A DNA stretch of 60,000 nucleotides, taken from contig OX485808.1 in the NCBI GenBank assembly GCA_950295325.1, forward strand, positions 18,002,527-18,062,526. The letters are read 5' to 3'. The notes under the pieces were generated by a model. The model was not told the DNA's origin and ran no database searches. It saw only the letters and a list, made by a program, of their open reading frames with translations. This DNA is from Polytrichum commune (Eukaryota > Streptophyta > Polytrichopsida > Polytrichales > Polytrichaceae). Positions 47,901 through 60,000 of the stretch are shown piece after piece (position 1 is the stretch's first letter; each line of letters opens with the position of its first letter). The position numbers and the translations under genes are program-made.

Positions 47901-50900
47901 GATGAGCTTGCTGCTAGGGTGAGTATGATTGAACACATGACGGACTCTTTTGATTATGGTGGAATTTCATGTTGAGATGTTAGTCGTGGAGGTGAAACAC
48001 CATCACTTTGATAGGTAAACCTTGTGAAGCTTCAAACAAGGCTTTAGTTGTGCTTACTGGTTTGATGTAGATGCATGTCACACACTGGTGTTATGCACTT
48101 TGCTCCATTTAGAACCTTGATTCTTTTGGTTCTGGCAGTTATTCCTCTCTTTCTGTAATTCCATCCGTAGGCAAAGTTTGTTATTAGACTTACACATCAG
48201 TTCTTTCCAGTGTTAAACATGTTCACACATTTCTAAAGTGATTTCTTACAAAATCCTTGAACCCTGTCATGGTTTGAACAAATCATACAGACCTCTTGCT
48301 CCTGCAAATCTGTTTTTAAGAACAATAAAGGCTGGTAGAAATCTATTGGTGCATTTGCATACCTTGCCTGCATGCAGGACTAATGGTAGTTGTTCATGGA
48401 CTTGAAATCTGTAGGATGCTCGTGCAGCAACTGCTGCTGCAAGGGGTTGTGATGCTGCATGGAGAGGAGAAGTGAATATCACACTAGCTTCACCAGCGCC
48501 CACCAGTCGCAATACTCCTGCTGCCAGTCCTGCTGGTTTGTCTCCAAACAATTCATATGTCAGTCAGGGATACATAGTGTTAGGTTATATAAGTAATTGA
48601 ATGTCTGCCGTTATTTCATTGTGCATTATTAGAGAAGGATATATTCACTGGTGTGTTCAACTTTGGAGACTCCAAAAGAGTTCTGAGCAAAAGTCATTTA
48701 CTGGGCCTTGGTGGAGGGGGACGGTGGCTGCTGTGAGTCCAGAACCTCAGCAGTGAAAGTCTTGGGTTAAACCGAATCCTGGCATCATACGCGTATCTTT
48801 GTATCTGCTAAGGAGTAAGAGGATTCTTGCTAGCAAGAGTTGTGGTACAGTGTGTTTCACAACATAGTTGAGACAGACCATATAGAATATATGTTTCTAT
48901 CAATACTATGTAGATCTCAGTTCTTTGTTGTTATCTCCCCTGGATCTTCCCCTTCGTGTTCATTGGAAGACATACTTGATCTGATACTTCATTCTGAATC
49001 TTCTTTTGATCCTGTTCTTTATTGACCCAGCGGGAAGGGGACGAACAAGAGATGGGTCTGACAGCCCAGCTCCTTCTGATCGTGCTGCATTGACTCCTCG
49101 AGCTACAAACGGCAATCATGTTCCACCCCAGGCTTCTACTGTTCCTTCAACACCTACCACCCCTGCTCCATCTAATTCAGGTGCATATTTAGTGTTCATT
49201 TATTCATCTTTACATCTCTCCTCTTATTTGGAAACAATTCTTATCTTTTATTAATGATGTTGCACGATGCCAAGTTCATTTGTATATCAGAACTGAAGCT
49301 CTGAAGTGGTTTGCAGGTGCTGACTCTACATCAACCCTAGACAAGATAGAGAGCACATCACGTACAGTAAAAGGAGCACAGGCTGTTGGCCAGGACAGGG
49401 GTGCTATAGCCCATATCCTACATCCTTTCAGAAATCTACATGCAAAAGGCACTTCAGCCTTTGCCAGGCAAGGTTTTCTGTCTGCCTTTGTTACAATAGT
49501 AAATGTTTGCAAAGTGCTATGCTTTCTTTCAATTTCTTGGTTGAGCATATGTTTCATGAGGGTTTGGAAATTTACTCACATTGTTCCTGGTTCAGATTGC
49601 CATATTGCAACTGAAGAGAGGACAAAGTCACTCGCTGTCAATGTGTCCACCCTATTAAGTATAATGAGTCTTTAAGGCAGGACATGTTTTCTCTGTGATT
49701 CAAATTGCAAGAGAGTTGAGATTCTTTTGATACAAAGTTTATGAAAAGTGATACTGTTGTTATGTTTAGTTCGTTAATGTATTCCCTAGTGCTTGCATGT
49801 CTTTAGTAATGGAGCTTTGCATTTGCAGTTCAGAGACTGACCATTTTGTTGACAGTGAGCAGGCAAGCTCAGCAGCCAGTCAAGCATTGCGTATACTATC
49901 AAATTTGCTTGCTGGAAATGCCATACAGCAAACGGTGGCTGTGGAAGATGTAATTCCAACTGTGGTCGTTCTGTTGAAGGCTACTCTAAATGCTGCAAAT
50001 GGTCAACATGTTCACCTTCTTATCAAGGTAATTCTGTTTCTTTGCCAGGAGAAACATGCAATGGTCTGAAGATCATTATTCCTAAAGACAAAAGATTTTA
50101 GTTCATATCAGTTGAATTGCAAAGTAGCCTAATTCAGGCCTTCATAATTCATAGAATTGTATCTCTGATGAATTTAGTGTCACTTTCTCACATGTGGTGA
50201 TGACTTCAAACACATGTTCCATCAAGTATTTTGGTCCTTATTTCGATGAAACATGTCTTTTGCAGGGATTGGGTGTTCTCCGCAAGCTTATAGAAGTTGG
50301 GTCTGGGAAGATGAACAGCTCCTTTCTCCACCACAGTGTTGCTCTATTGCGTCTCTATCCACAGGTAGACCTCATTTATAAGTCCCTGTTACTGTTGTCT
50401 ACTCATCTAGTCCTGGGAGTGCTTCGATCTTGCAATGACAAAATCCAAGTGCTGGACTTTGACAACTACACCCGTAGGAGCTGCAAGTTATATACGCATT
50501 AGACTGCTATCTATCAGTTTGTCTAAAACCATTCACCTTAGTTTCTGTTTTAGAAAATATTCATGAATTCCATTAAATGAATCTTAACCTGTAATTTTGA
50601 TGGATATGGAGTGTAATTTCTGAGGATTATGTTCAATTATATTAGCTGGTGTTTATTGAGCTGCATGCAACTCATGTGTTTTCTGTATCAAACCTAGTGA
50701 TTAAGTCGTTCACTCGCCTAATATCTGAAGGCATTTGCCTTTCTACTAGTAGGTGCTATGTGATTTGCATGGTTGTCCCTGTTCTACCAACACTATGTGC
50801 TTGCCCAATCTAACTTGCTGAATATGGTGATGATCATAACAGGCTGTGGCATATGCCCATGATTCATCTGGCCGTGTTCTATACGAGTCAACATCTTGTG

Positions 50901-53900
50901 TGGCAGTATTACTTACACGTGTCGCGACAGGACTTGCTACTTTGGTGGCACCAGGAGCTGAAGGAACTGAAAATGTTGGAGGGGCTGCCACGGCAGAAGG
51001 ACAAACAATGACCCAAATTATTGGACAAGCCAAAGTACTCAACACAGCAGATCATCTCTGCTCTTGCCTGCTGGCAACAGGTAGATCTTGTCTGCTCCAA
51101 TCTGGCCAATTTTGCTGTTATTTTATGCCTTTATCCAGAATATATCAAATCAGTCTTTAGTAGGAGATGTACTGGTTCACTCAATATGTGTGGAAGTGCT
51201 ATAACACCACAAATCATAAGGAAAGGCTTCAAAGGCTTATTTTCTGGATCAACATTGTTTACTATTTTCCATTTCAGTTTCTGACTCTTCCAGATTTGTA
51301 CCAGGGACAAGTCTTATATCTGGTGCAAGTACATCTGCCCCAGTGGCGGGTGAAGCATATAAAGCTCTTTGGGCCCTGATGAGTAGCATGAGACTGGCAA
51401 CAGGGAAAGGGGAACAAAGGCAGGGTTTCCCTTTGGCAGCTTTGCGTGGCTTTGCTGAAAATTGGGCTGATGACAAGAAAGGAGATGATGATAGCTGTAG
51501 AGGTGATGAAGGAGCCTCGGCAGTGGTTGAGACAGTGACTGATTGCATTGCCAAGTCAAGGGGTGTCCAGGTTGCTGGATCTTATGCACTATTACATGGA
51601 TCTGATGCAGCTCTCTCTGCTACAATACAGGTACATGCTCTTAGTACTATGACTTATTTCACGTGAATTTGTTGAGCTACTGAGAGAACCCTAGTTCAGA
51701 AATTGGGGAATTAAGAAATATGAAATCTGATAGGCGTCAATGAAATGAAGACATCATCATTTCTGGCAAGATAAGTATAATGGACATGTGTCATAGGATG
51801 TGGAGAATTCCTCTGGAGACTAACAATTTTTTGCCCAACACATCAGAATCTGAAACGAGGTTGTTAGTTGCTTGGATACTACACTGGTTAGGAATAATAA
51901 TCTCAACAGTCCAGTGGAAAATTGTACAGCATCAGAGCATGCATGTGAGAAATACATTGAAATCATAGAGATTTGGAAAGTTCTGTCAACAGGAGTAGCC
52001 AAGAGCTGGATATTTAGGTTGCTCATATTGTTGCATATCCAAGTAAAGTAGTGTGGCATGCTCTCCCAAGTCAGCTGTGGTGCAGCTTTCACCCAGGATG
52101 CCTTATCTATCCTAGAGTCTCATGGGTTTTGTGTTCTCTTGGCTAACATGAACATGTAAATCACTGATACTTGCAGGTATTGCTCCGATGTTGCATCCTT
52201 TCTCCTCTTGTATGTGATGTACTAGCAGGAATACCGACACATGAACCACCTTCACGTAACCCAATCAGTGGAGGAGGGGATGGCACCGCTGTTGGTGCAG
52301 TGTATAGGGTTCTCTCATTGCAGGGAGCTCCAGGTGTAGCAACTCCAAATGGGGAGAATGAAACAGACGCTGCGGGTACAACAAATGGAACTGGAGATCT
52401 TATCACCCATGCTTGCTTAGCTCTTGCTGCTGTTGCACAAGGGCTTGCTGCTAGAGGACGGCATGGGGCTGCCTGCATGCTTACCACATCTCAGCCCAAA
52501 CAACGGGCACGCCTAGCAGCGCTTGCCCATCAGGCATCCACTGAGGGTGTAGCAGCAGGTGTTATTCCACCTATTCCTATGAGTAAATTTCAGTAGTATG
52601 CCCTCACCATTTCATTATTTGCAACTATCCACGATTTCAGTGTCCCCATCTTGTTTTGACAAGGTAAGCAGCTGTTATGAACTCCCTCAAAGCTTGTCAT
52701 CTACTTTAATGAAGCCTGCATCATTTTTGAGTTTAGGCGAGGATGTGATTTTGGGTTGACAATGATCCTAAAACTCTTGCATCAGCATACTCAAAAACTT
52801 GTCAGCGGCTTGTGTCCACTATATGTGGGATGGACATTCTTTTGGCCTTGAACTGCGCTTATTGAACATGTTGTCCTCACAGAATTCCTTTCTTTACAGG
52901 GAGTGTGTTGCCACCACGGTCTGCTGCTGCCATGCTGGCCTTGTCATCAATTCTTGCTCTTGAACAGGGACTTGAAACAAAAAGCGGTGTTCCCTCTTGG
53001 ACAGCTGAGACTGCACTATCCTTACCGGCATTTCCCTCCTTATCTTCTCTGCGGAGTCTTATCAAGATTGCTCCCCAGAATGGGCAAGCATCTGCTCCAG
53101 CTCTGCAGGAAGGCCAGCCCAGAAACTCTGGTATGCTTACTAGCTGGCATGGGATCCGAGATGGGTGTGTTGGACTCCTTGAAGCACGGCTTCGATGGGG
53201 AGGTCCTGGCACCTCAGAGCAGTGTCATTCTCTGGGTTTTCCTCTAGTTTTAGTAACTCTACTTGCAGGTGGTCCAAGAGCAGGAGATGATTGTGATGAA
53301 CCCAGTGGTCTAGGAGACGATCTGATTGGCTTGTCCCCCATTGGTGTGATTTGGGCAGTCTCAGCAGTAGCTCACACACTTAAGGGAGGGGGTTACAGAG
53401 ACGTTCTGTTTCGTCGTGAACCTGTCCTCACTTTGCTAGAGTTGATGGATCGAGTTCATCTTTCACATTTACAGCTCTGGGAAGGAAATAGTGGAGGTCG
53501 TGATGGGTTACGGGCTTTAGTACACGAGATTGTTGGAGTTCTGGAGTTTCCTTTTGTGCAATCACAGAATATTCCAGGATCTCCATCAGGCTCGGTCATG
53601 AACAGTAATGCTAATATGTTGGGGTCCTCGTCACCAAGTGCGAGATCAACAGCTGATACAGGAATAGAGCTAGCGAGAGCCATGACTGCCAATATGCCAC
53701 ATTATTGGCAACTTCTGCAGGAGGTAAACTACCTTTGACCTTGGCATCATTGTTTAATCCATCTTTCTCACATATTTACGGAGTGGACAACACAAAATTC
53801 AAGAAGTCATTCCAAAAGTTAGGCCCTTTCTGGTTGCTGTATTTCTGTGATGCAGGATATAGATTTCAACCACAACACATATATGGTATTTTAGTGTTGC

Positions 53901-56464
53901 GTACATGCAATAGTCTAAATGCAAATCACAAGCACTAAATGTCAAGGACCCTATCAAAGTCATCTGCAATAAATGTCAAGAAGATGGTTGATTGAATATG
54001 CATAACTGGTGTGAGGCTCGATGCTATTGTTTAAGTGTCACTTATTACCATAAATACTGTACATCTTAATGAGCTCATAGTGAAAAACTTGACATGTTGA
54101 TTGTGATCTTGTGTTTGCTTTGACTTTTAAGTGGTGGTAATCCTCTTTTCAGCCATGGTGAAGAAAGTAATCAGCTTTTAAAGTATTTCTGCATCATTTA
54201 CATAGGTACATGCAGCAGCGCCTCTGGTGAGATGCCTCGAGCTACTTGATGTGAATGATGTTGGCAGACCAGTTGCGCTCATTGCACGTATGGTGCAAAG
54301 TTCCAAGGTTCTAGCTGGAGAAGTGGTGGTAGAGGGCTTCCTTGGTGCTGGCCTCATGGCGAGGTTGTTAGATCCTTCCTCTCCCAAGGAAGTCGTGAGG
54401 GATGTGCTTATGACCATATCCAACCTATCTCGTATGAACAAGGTAGTTCTCCCCTCTTGACAAAGTGACTTTCTCTTGTTTGGTGCTTGGGAAAAGTACT
54501 TTTGGTCCATCATGGCACACAGTCAAGCACCTTTGATCTTGTCACCTGTAAGGTTTGATAGGAGCTTGTCTCTATACACTGGCTTGAAATCATCTCGTAG
54601 GATTTCCTGTGATGCCTTATCCTGCTAGAAACATCCATCAGGACTTTGTCTTGGAGATTAGTTTCCTTCATTCTGGTCTATGCTGAAGAAGCTATAATCA
54701 TTACTAGGCATACATTGGCGTTTGTTACTCACAAAGTTTCAACAATTTTGTAACAGGACTTTTATGAGCCAATTGGACAGGCAAACATATGGGAGGCTTT
54801 GAAGGCCTGTCTCAACCACACAGATCCAGGCACTCGGTCAAAAGCTTGTAGTGCTTTGGGCAACATGTGTCGACACACTCCATACTTCTATGAGGCACTT
54901 GTAAGTACACATGTCCTGTAGTCTGAGCCTTGTGTATCATGTCTTTGGTCTTTTAAACTCTTGGGCAACTCTGTTGCTGTGTGTAGTTCCTGCTGTTCTG
55001 ACAAAGTTAATTCCCTGACCTATATAACCTTTCTGTTCTTTTTTGTAAAACATATGATGAGATGATTCTAATTTGTGCTGGTTGGCAGATCAAGCATGAC
55101 ATCATCAATATCCTTATTGACCGATGTGTCGATAAAGATAGACATACTAGAAAGTTTGCATGCTTTGCGGTATATTTCATAACCAATCTGATAGGCAAAC
55201 ATGACAATTTGTTTTGCTATTTGTGATTCTTTTGAATTTGAAGATGCCTTGCAGTCTGTTACTTTGTAAGGGCTCCTGCCTCTAATTGTAACCACCTTAT
55301 GGTTATTAGTGTGCAGAGAACTAGTTACTTGTCATGCAGTGGACCATACCAATTCTGAATGCATTTAAAAATAGTATGAATTTATAATAACTAGACCTCA
55401 ACTCAACTTAATAGGATACTCAACTTATAATACATTGTTTGAATATGGAAAATAGTGTAATCGTAGTATTAGAGTAGGATTAATTTCCACACCAAAAACA
55501 CAAATTGCATTGGCCAGAACAATCAGATTATCCTTTGAATGTTATGCTCATAGTAGTGTGGCCACACTAATTCCAAATAGAACTACATATTGATGTCTTA
55601 ATGAGTAGTACGATCTGCACTATTAACCGTAATCAGTAGAATGTGCATTCAGAATAGTAGGATGCAATTTCAGGGACTGAAAATGTTTCACATGTATTAT
55701 GAAAAGATCATAAATAATCGATTGTCAACAACCTAAGAATATTTGACAATCAATTGTCACAATTATGTCCATGATGTCCATGATGTGATAAATAATGTTG
55801 TGTATTTGATCCTACAGGTTGGAAATGCTGCATATCATGATGATAGGCTGTATGATCAGCTGCAGCGATGCATTCCCCACCTCACCAGACTGTTGCTTGA
55901 AGATGAGGAGGATAAGACTAAAGCCAATGCTGCTGGAGCTCTAAGTAACCTTGTCAGGAATTCCAGCCGATTGTGTGAAGACATTATTTCCAAAGGGGCA
56001 ATGCAGGTCTGCTGCCTATTCCCCCTTCAAATTTTACAAAAGCAAGTGCTTGTCTGTATTGATGTAAAGCGAGTGCCTGCAATCATAACATTTTTAGATG
56101 GCAATTATAAGCAGGCCATGCAGTAGTAGCTTATTCTGAAGCATTTGTTCGTAGGCAAATATAGCGACTCCATTATCTCGTAGTCCTCTGATGTATTCTG
56201 GTGTTACTGCAGGCTTTGTGTCAAGTAATTGCTGACTGTGCAGCTGCTCCAAGTAATGAGAGACGGGAAGCAAGTAGCGAGTCTCCCCTCAAGATAGCCT
56301 TGTTTTCATTGGGCAATATGTGCATTCATGCTCCTTGCCGTCACCATCTGCGATCTCCTGAGCTTTTCAAGGTCTTGATGAAGCTCAAGAAATCAACAGA
56401 TCCCACAATTGTGAAATATATCACTCGCATCACCAACAAATTTCCTGATGCTGCTAGTCGGTGA
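44925..56464 (+). CDS. TIO: FUSED-type Ser/Thr kinase TIO (TWO-IN-ONE) orthologue, 24 exons
   Basis: Exons: 44925-45014, 45171-45245, 45450-45542, 45865-45939, 46081-46173, 46602-46665, 46836-46920, 47126-47198, 47532-47600, 47838-47918, 48415-48535, 49031-49180, 49317-49472, 49834-50027, 50266-50364, 50843-51080, 51278-51630, 52177-52582, 52900-53723, 54206-54442, 54757-54900, 55089-55169, 55818-56006, 56213-56464. All fit GT-AG and sum to 4242 nt (1413 aa); Arabidopsis TIO is slightly shorter. The kinase domain spans about residues 6-256, with intact GEGSFGKV (13-20), Lys35, HRDMKPQN (Asp127), DFG (145-147) and APE (170-172). A Ser/Pro/Thr-rich linker follows, then helical ARM/HEAT-like repeats to the end (for example [14 protein letters not shown]). 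TIO drives phragmoplast expansion in cytokinesis and binds kinesin-12 through its C-terminal part. The exon 13/14 junction is my best fit; an alternative acceptor 5 bases upstream (TTTGCAG) would need a different donor. Confidence 0.93.
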
Positions 56465-56932
56465 CTTGATTTAAAGTACCAGCTTCCTACATCTTGTACC
56501 AACTACTTTAGGTTGATTCTTCAGTATCCTCACTCTCTCCAAATCCCATGTGCAGTCCAACCATTCACACTCTTGATATGCACTGAAGTGCAGTGTCTTA
56601 TATATACCAAAGCCTCACTGCACAATTGCAGCTTCAAATTTTTTGCCTTTGCTGGTTTTGTTGTAGTAGTACAAGCAAAACTTGATTTTTCACCTGTAGA
56701 TAAGTATTTTTCTTTCCAAGTTGGAATGATTCTAATAGTTTCGCAGACCATCATTGACCCCTGCCGGAGTTCTTGGAAATGCACTATTTAAAAAGTGATC
56801 CACTAGTAGAACTACTTTTCAATGAGTTACAAACAGGGTGGTTTTGGTTTGGGGGTAGAAACAATAAATTATGGAAGGACCATCCTACACAAAATATAAG
56901 TGTTAAAATACACAGCATCAAGTAATTCTTAC

Positions 56933-57655
56933 AGCATGGATCGGAGGATCTCCTTGTGAAATACTTGGTGCTTGAAATCTGTTTGCCATTTTTGGTGTTG
57001 GAAGCACATAACCACTGGCAATTGGATTGACAAGGTAATTTGTGATTTCTGAGATTGATACGCAATAACTTTCAAATAGCTGATGATCAGCACCTGCCAA
57101 GATAAGACTTACATCTTCAGTTGCCAAAGTGGGAAATTCACAAGCCTCTAAATGTGTTGGTTTTTGGCAAATGAACAACTGCATCTCCACCTAATGAACA
57201 TGCCAATGAAACATTACATAGCAAGCCCCTGGTGATGGAAATAACTGAACAGGTGATCCTTGACCACGTGTGTCCCTGGTGCTTCTTGGGAGTGTTTCAT
57301 GCACCTTGGACCTGTAATTACTCTTCAGACGCTGTGAATTAAGCTGATTGCTTGATCTATTGAATGACACACCATACAAAACTCCTGATCCTTTCCCAGA
57401 AACTTCTAAGATTGATTTAGCATCTTCAGTGACCAGACTTGGGTTTCCTACACTTTGCTTGGGATGGTCAATAATGTGTTCAGCAATGGTCTGTAAGTAC
57501 CTAGTGGCACGTCTAAATTCCTGCACAAACAAGAAGAAATTAGTCATTCGAGTTACTGAATCCTCGCACCCAACCATTTAGACCTTGTTATACTTGTTAC
57601 ACTGGGAGCACCTAACCTTGCTTTCTTCCTGAGTTGAGAGAATTGTTGCATGCAT
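56933..57655 (-). pseudogene. Unrecognised gene fragment with one in-frame TAG
   Basis: A short exon from ATG 57655 to 57617 (MHATILSTQEESK, then GTTAGG donor) joins in phase to an exon from 57520 (acceptor TTTGTGCAG) to 56933, which ends at a strong donor (GCT/GTAAGA). The long exon is open for 196 codons apart from one TAG at 57191-57193. It begins EFRRATRYLQTIAEHIIDHP and includes a Ser/Arg-rich stretch and LILAGADHQLFESY after the stop. I do not recognise the family. The stop could make this a pseudogene, or mark the real end of a 122-residue protein. It is tail-to-tail with the TIO-like gene, about 470 bp apart. No further exon was found on either side. Confidence 0.35.
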
Positions 57656-57689
57656 CTTTCTCCACAGTGTATATGTTTTCTATCTAGAA

Positions 57690-58500
57690 CATGAGCCATT
57701 CAAAAAATCTGCAGTTTGAACACTCTGAACATTTTTGGTGAAGAAAAGGTTTAATTAGGTTTTGAATTCTTGCTTATTCCGAAAAGCAATCCCTGCATGG
57801 TTTCCTCTTTAACCCTATAAAGGTCACTTTTTTTCCAAGAGAAGGTAACCGGAATATGATATTGAGCCGTTAACGTGGTTGTGTGTGCTACAGAGCCCCA
57901 ATAAGTATGTGTGAGGACGTCCTCTTTTTAATCAAGCTTCAAGAATATAATCTTAAGAATTAAGGTCCTTGAGTACATGCATGAATGCCGCCGAGCATAG
58001 CATAGTCAAGCGGCAAGCTCGCTGTCATGAGTCGACACCTCCTTCCTTGTTGCCTATCTTCGGACGCAAAGCCTTCTTCCATCTACCAACAAGATTCAAT
58101 TGTATAGGTGCGTGAGTGAGTTCCCAATGGATTCATTCTTAAGTTATCCGGAGTACCCAAGAATTTCTCCATGTGCATTGGAATCTAAATAGGCTACATG
58201 CATAGCATTCTCGAGCATGTGTAAGGACATTCAATTTCTATTCTGGTCTCAACTATAAATCTCCAAGAATCAGTGTCCTTGATGACATGCATGTATGGCA
58301 AGTAGACTCAAGTGACAAGCTCTCATTTGAGCACCTTGTTGTTACTTATCTTCGGACAAAGCCGCTCTTCCAGAGTCTATCAATATTCAACTTTAAAGAC
58401 CTTGCCAAAAGAATCTCATCGAGTGTATACTCTCCAAGATGCCTAACTAGGGCGAAGACTCACTACACCACTTAAGAGTGCTATGTACTTAAGAATGGTA
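57690..58500. other. Intergenic region, no gene
   Basis: AT-rich spacer with two loosely similar segments (57955-58110 and 58250-58380) sharing CCTTGAKKACATGCATG, TCAAGYGRCAAGCTC and TATCTTCGGAC. It probably contains the promoter of the plus-strand gene at 58566. Confidence 0.6.
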
Positions 58501-58565
58501 TGTGAATGTTACGTGTTTTGTACTTAGAATGGTATGTGAATGTTATGTGTTGTAGACAGGGAGCA

Positions 58566-58802
58566 ATGGAGGCGGCAGGGGACAAGAAGAGGGTTGTGTT
58601 GGTGGTGGGAGGGTCAGGATACCTGGGCCTACATGTGCTGGAAGCTTTAGCAGCTTCTCCATGTGACTACACACTTGCATACACACATCACTCGCACCCG
58701 CCATCTCCTGAGCTGCTTGAAAAGATCCCACATGTGTTGCCACTGCCACTGGATCTCCGCACGGGCCATGGACTCGAGAGCATTTTCGACAAGTTGGGCA
58801 CC
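58566..58802 (+). CDS. Rossmann-fold NAD(P)-binding protein (RmlD-like), first coding exon
   Basis: ATG 58566 opens 79 codons ending at a donor (GGCACC/GTAGGT). VVLVVGGSGYLGLHVLEAL (about residues 10-28) is the GxxGxxG dinucleotide-binding motif of extended short-chain dehydrogenases. The following YTLAYTHHSHPPSPELLEKI and PLDLRTG pattern resembles plant RmlD/MAT2B-like proteins (the Arabidopsis At4g00560 type). These families reduce or epimerise nucleotide-linked sugars or act as regulatory subunits; the substrate here is unknown. An acceptor-like TTGTAGACAG before the start suggests a 5' UTR intron. The remaining exons lie beyond the window or after the repeat-filled intron. Confidence 0.7.
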
Positions 58803-58899
58803 GTAGGTTCCTTCCTCCTAACCCTACCCCTGTCAAACCTTGTTCTTTTGCCGTTTCAAGAAGTCTAATTGTCTTGAATGAAACGATTTCGTTCATTGT

Positions 58900-60000
58900 C
58901 TAGGTTCAGGGGTTCTCAAGCTGATTACCTATGTTGGTTGAATTTCTTGTAATATAAATGCATTCTTCTGGATGTCAGTCACAATCCCACCCCAAAATAG
59001 GTGATCGATCATTCACAAGCGAATTCAGCGAAAGGCCTACGATTGGCGCTGTCCGGGTTAAGGGTGTAATGATAGTGCTAATCTTATGACGCTCTGAGGA
59101 GGATGTAGTGATTTGTTTGTGTAGGTCACCTGTTGCAAGAAGTCTGATGTTGAATGAAACGGAATCGTTCATGTCCGAGTTGGTCTTTTGTCTTAAGTTC
59201 TGGAGTCCTCAAGCCTGATTGTACCTATGTTGGTTGAGTTTCTTGTAATATAAATCCATTCCTCTGGATGTCAATATACAATCCACGCCAAAATAGGGGA
59301 TTGATCAATCACAATCGAATTTAGCGAAAGACCTGTGATGGCTGCTGTCTGAGTTTAAGTTTAAAGATAGTGCAAATGGGTTGCTAATCATATGACGTGC
59401 TGAAGATGACGTAGTGAATTGTTTGTCTAGGTTCAGGAGTCCTCAAGCCTGATTAGGTTGGTTGATTTCATGTTCATTTTCTGGATGTCATTCACAAATC
59501 CACCTCACAAAAGGTGATTGATGAATGAGAATGGTTTCAGTCACAAGGGAATTTAGGGAGAGGCCTTTGTTTCCGGCTGTCTGGACTTAGGGTTTGAAGA
59601 CAGTCCATTTGGGTTGCTAATCTTATGGATGTCCGGCGGAGGACGTAGTGAATTGCTTGTCTAGGTTCAGGAGTCCTCAAGCCCGATTTATGCTGGGTTG
59701 ATTTCTTACACTTTATGTTCATCCTTGTAGATGTCTTTCATAAATCCCACCCCAAAGTAGGTGATTGCTCAATCACAATGGTTTCAATTACAAGCCAATT
59801 TAGCGAAAGTCCTGTGGTTGCTGTCTGGGTTTATTAGGGTTTGAAGGTAGTCCAATTGAGTTGCTAATCCAATGAACATGTTGAGGAGGTCGTAGGAATT
59901 TGCTTGTCTAGGTTCAGGTTTCCTCAGGCCTGTTTATAACTTATATCTTATCTTCTGGATGTCATCCACAAATCCCCCCTTTTCCAAAATAGGTGATTGA
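58900..60000 (+). repeat. Degenerate tandem repeat of ~217-296 bp inside the intron
   Basis: The landmark TGGATGTC (or TAGATGTC) recurs with GATG at about 58971, 59267, 59484, 59730 and 59958, each followed by CACAAATCC and later CAAAATAGGTGAT. Also shared are AGTCCTCAAGCC and TGCTAATCTTATG blocks. At least 4.5 copies are present, and the array runs off the window. Confidence 0.85.

Overview
The window looks like nuclear DNA of a land plant. Genes are split by short GT-AG introns, and long transposon-rich stretches lie between them. Two conserved plant genes are clear: a FUSED/TIO-type cytokinesis kinase and a RUS6-type DUF647 protein. The mix of TIR elements, MITEs, a gag fragment, PHD and SWIM remnants and a ParB/methyltransferase-like gene suggests a non-seed plant (moss, liverwort, lycophyte or fern), but the sequence alone does not settle this.

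Region 1, 1-12.25 kb: a visibly GC-richer unit. It holds a split gene with a ParB/Srx-like 'DGQH' domain followed by a DNA-methyltransferase-like fold and a disordered/coiled-coil tail (8-3610), an FCP1/SCP-like HAD protein (4223-4990) and a small unknown gene (11648-12237). A family of short palindromes, ACGAAC-N4-GTTCGT, is scattered through its introns, exons and spacers: twelve between 526 and 4090, and two more at 11.57-11.84 kb. Between these two parts sits what looks like a later insertion of about 6.3 kb (5198-11500). It has inverted termini and carries tandem repeats, a decayed DNA-methyltransferase-like gene and a decayed SWIM zinc-finger fragment.

Region 2, 12.3-20.1 kb: repeats. 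There is a gag fragment, an AT microsatellite, a ~35-bp minisatellite, a GA tract, and a PHD-finger relic with an inverted duplication. Region 3, 20.2-31.1 kb: an F-box gene (minus strand), a three-copy ~400-bp repeat, and a complete 13-exon RUS6 gene (minus strand). Region 4, 31.1-44.9 kb: no supported gene. Tandem repeats lie upstream of RUS6, two inverted copies of a ~490-bp Harbinger-like MITE are present, and there are further TIR- and SINE-like elements. Region 5, 44.9-60 kb: a complete 24-exon FUSED/TIO kinase (about 1413 aa), a minus-strand gene fragment with one in-frame stop, and the first coding exon of a Rossmann-fold (RmlD-like) gene whose intron is filled with degenerate ~220-300-bp repeats.

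The host genes are unrelated housekeeping functions: cytokinesis, DUF647 biology, ubiquitination and sugar-nucleotide-type metabolism. The unusual material is the palindrome-bearing ParB/methyltransferase-like unit at the left edge.
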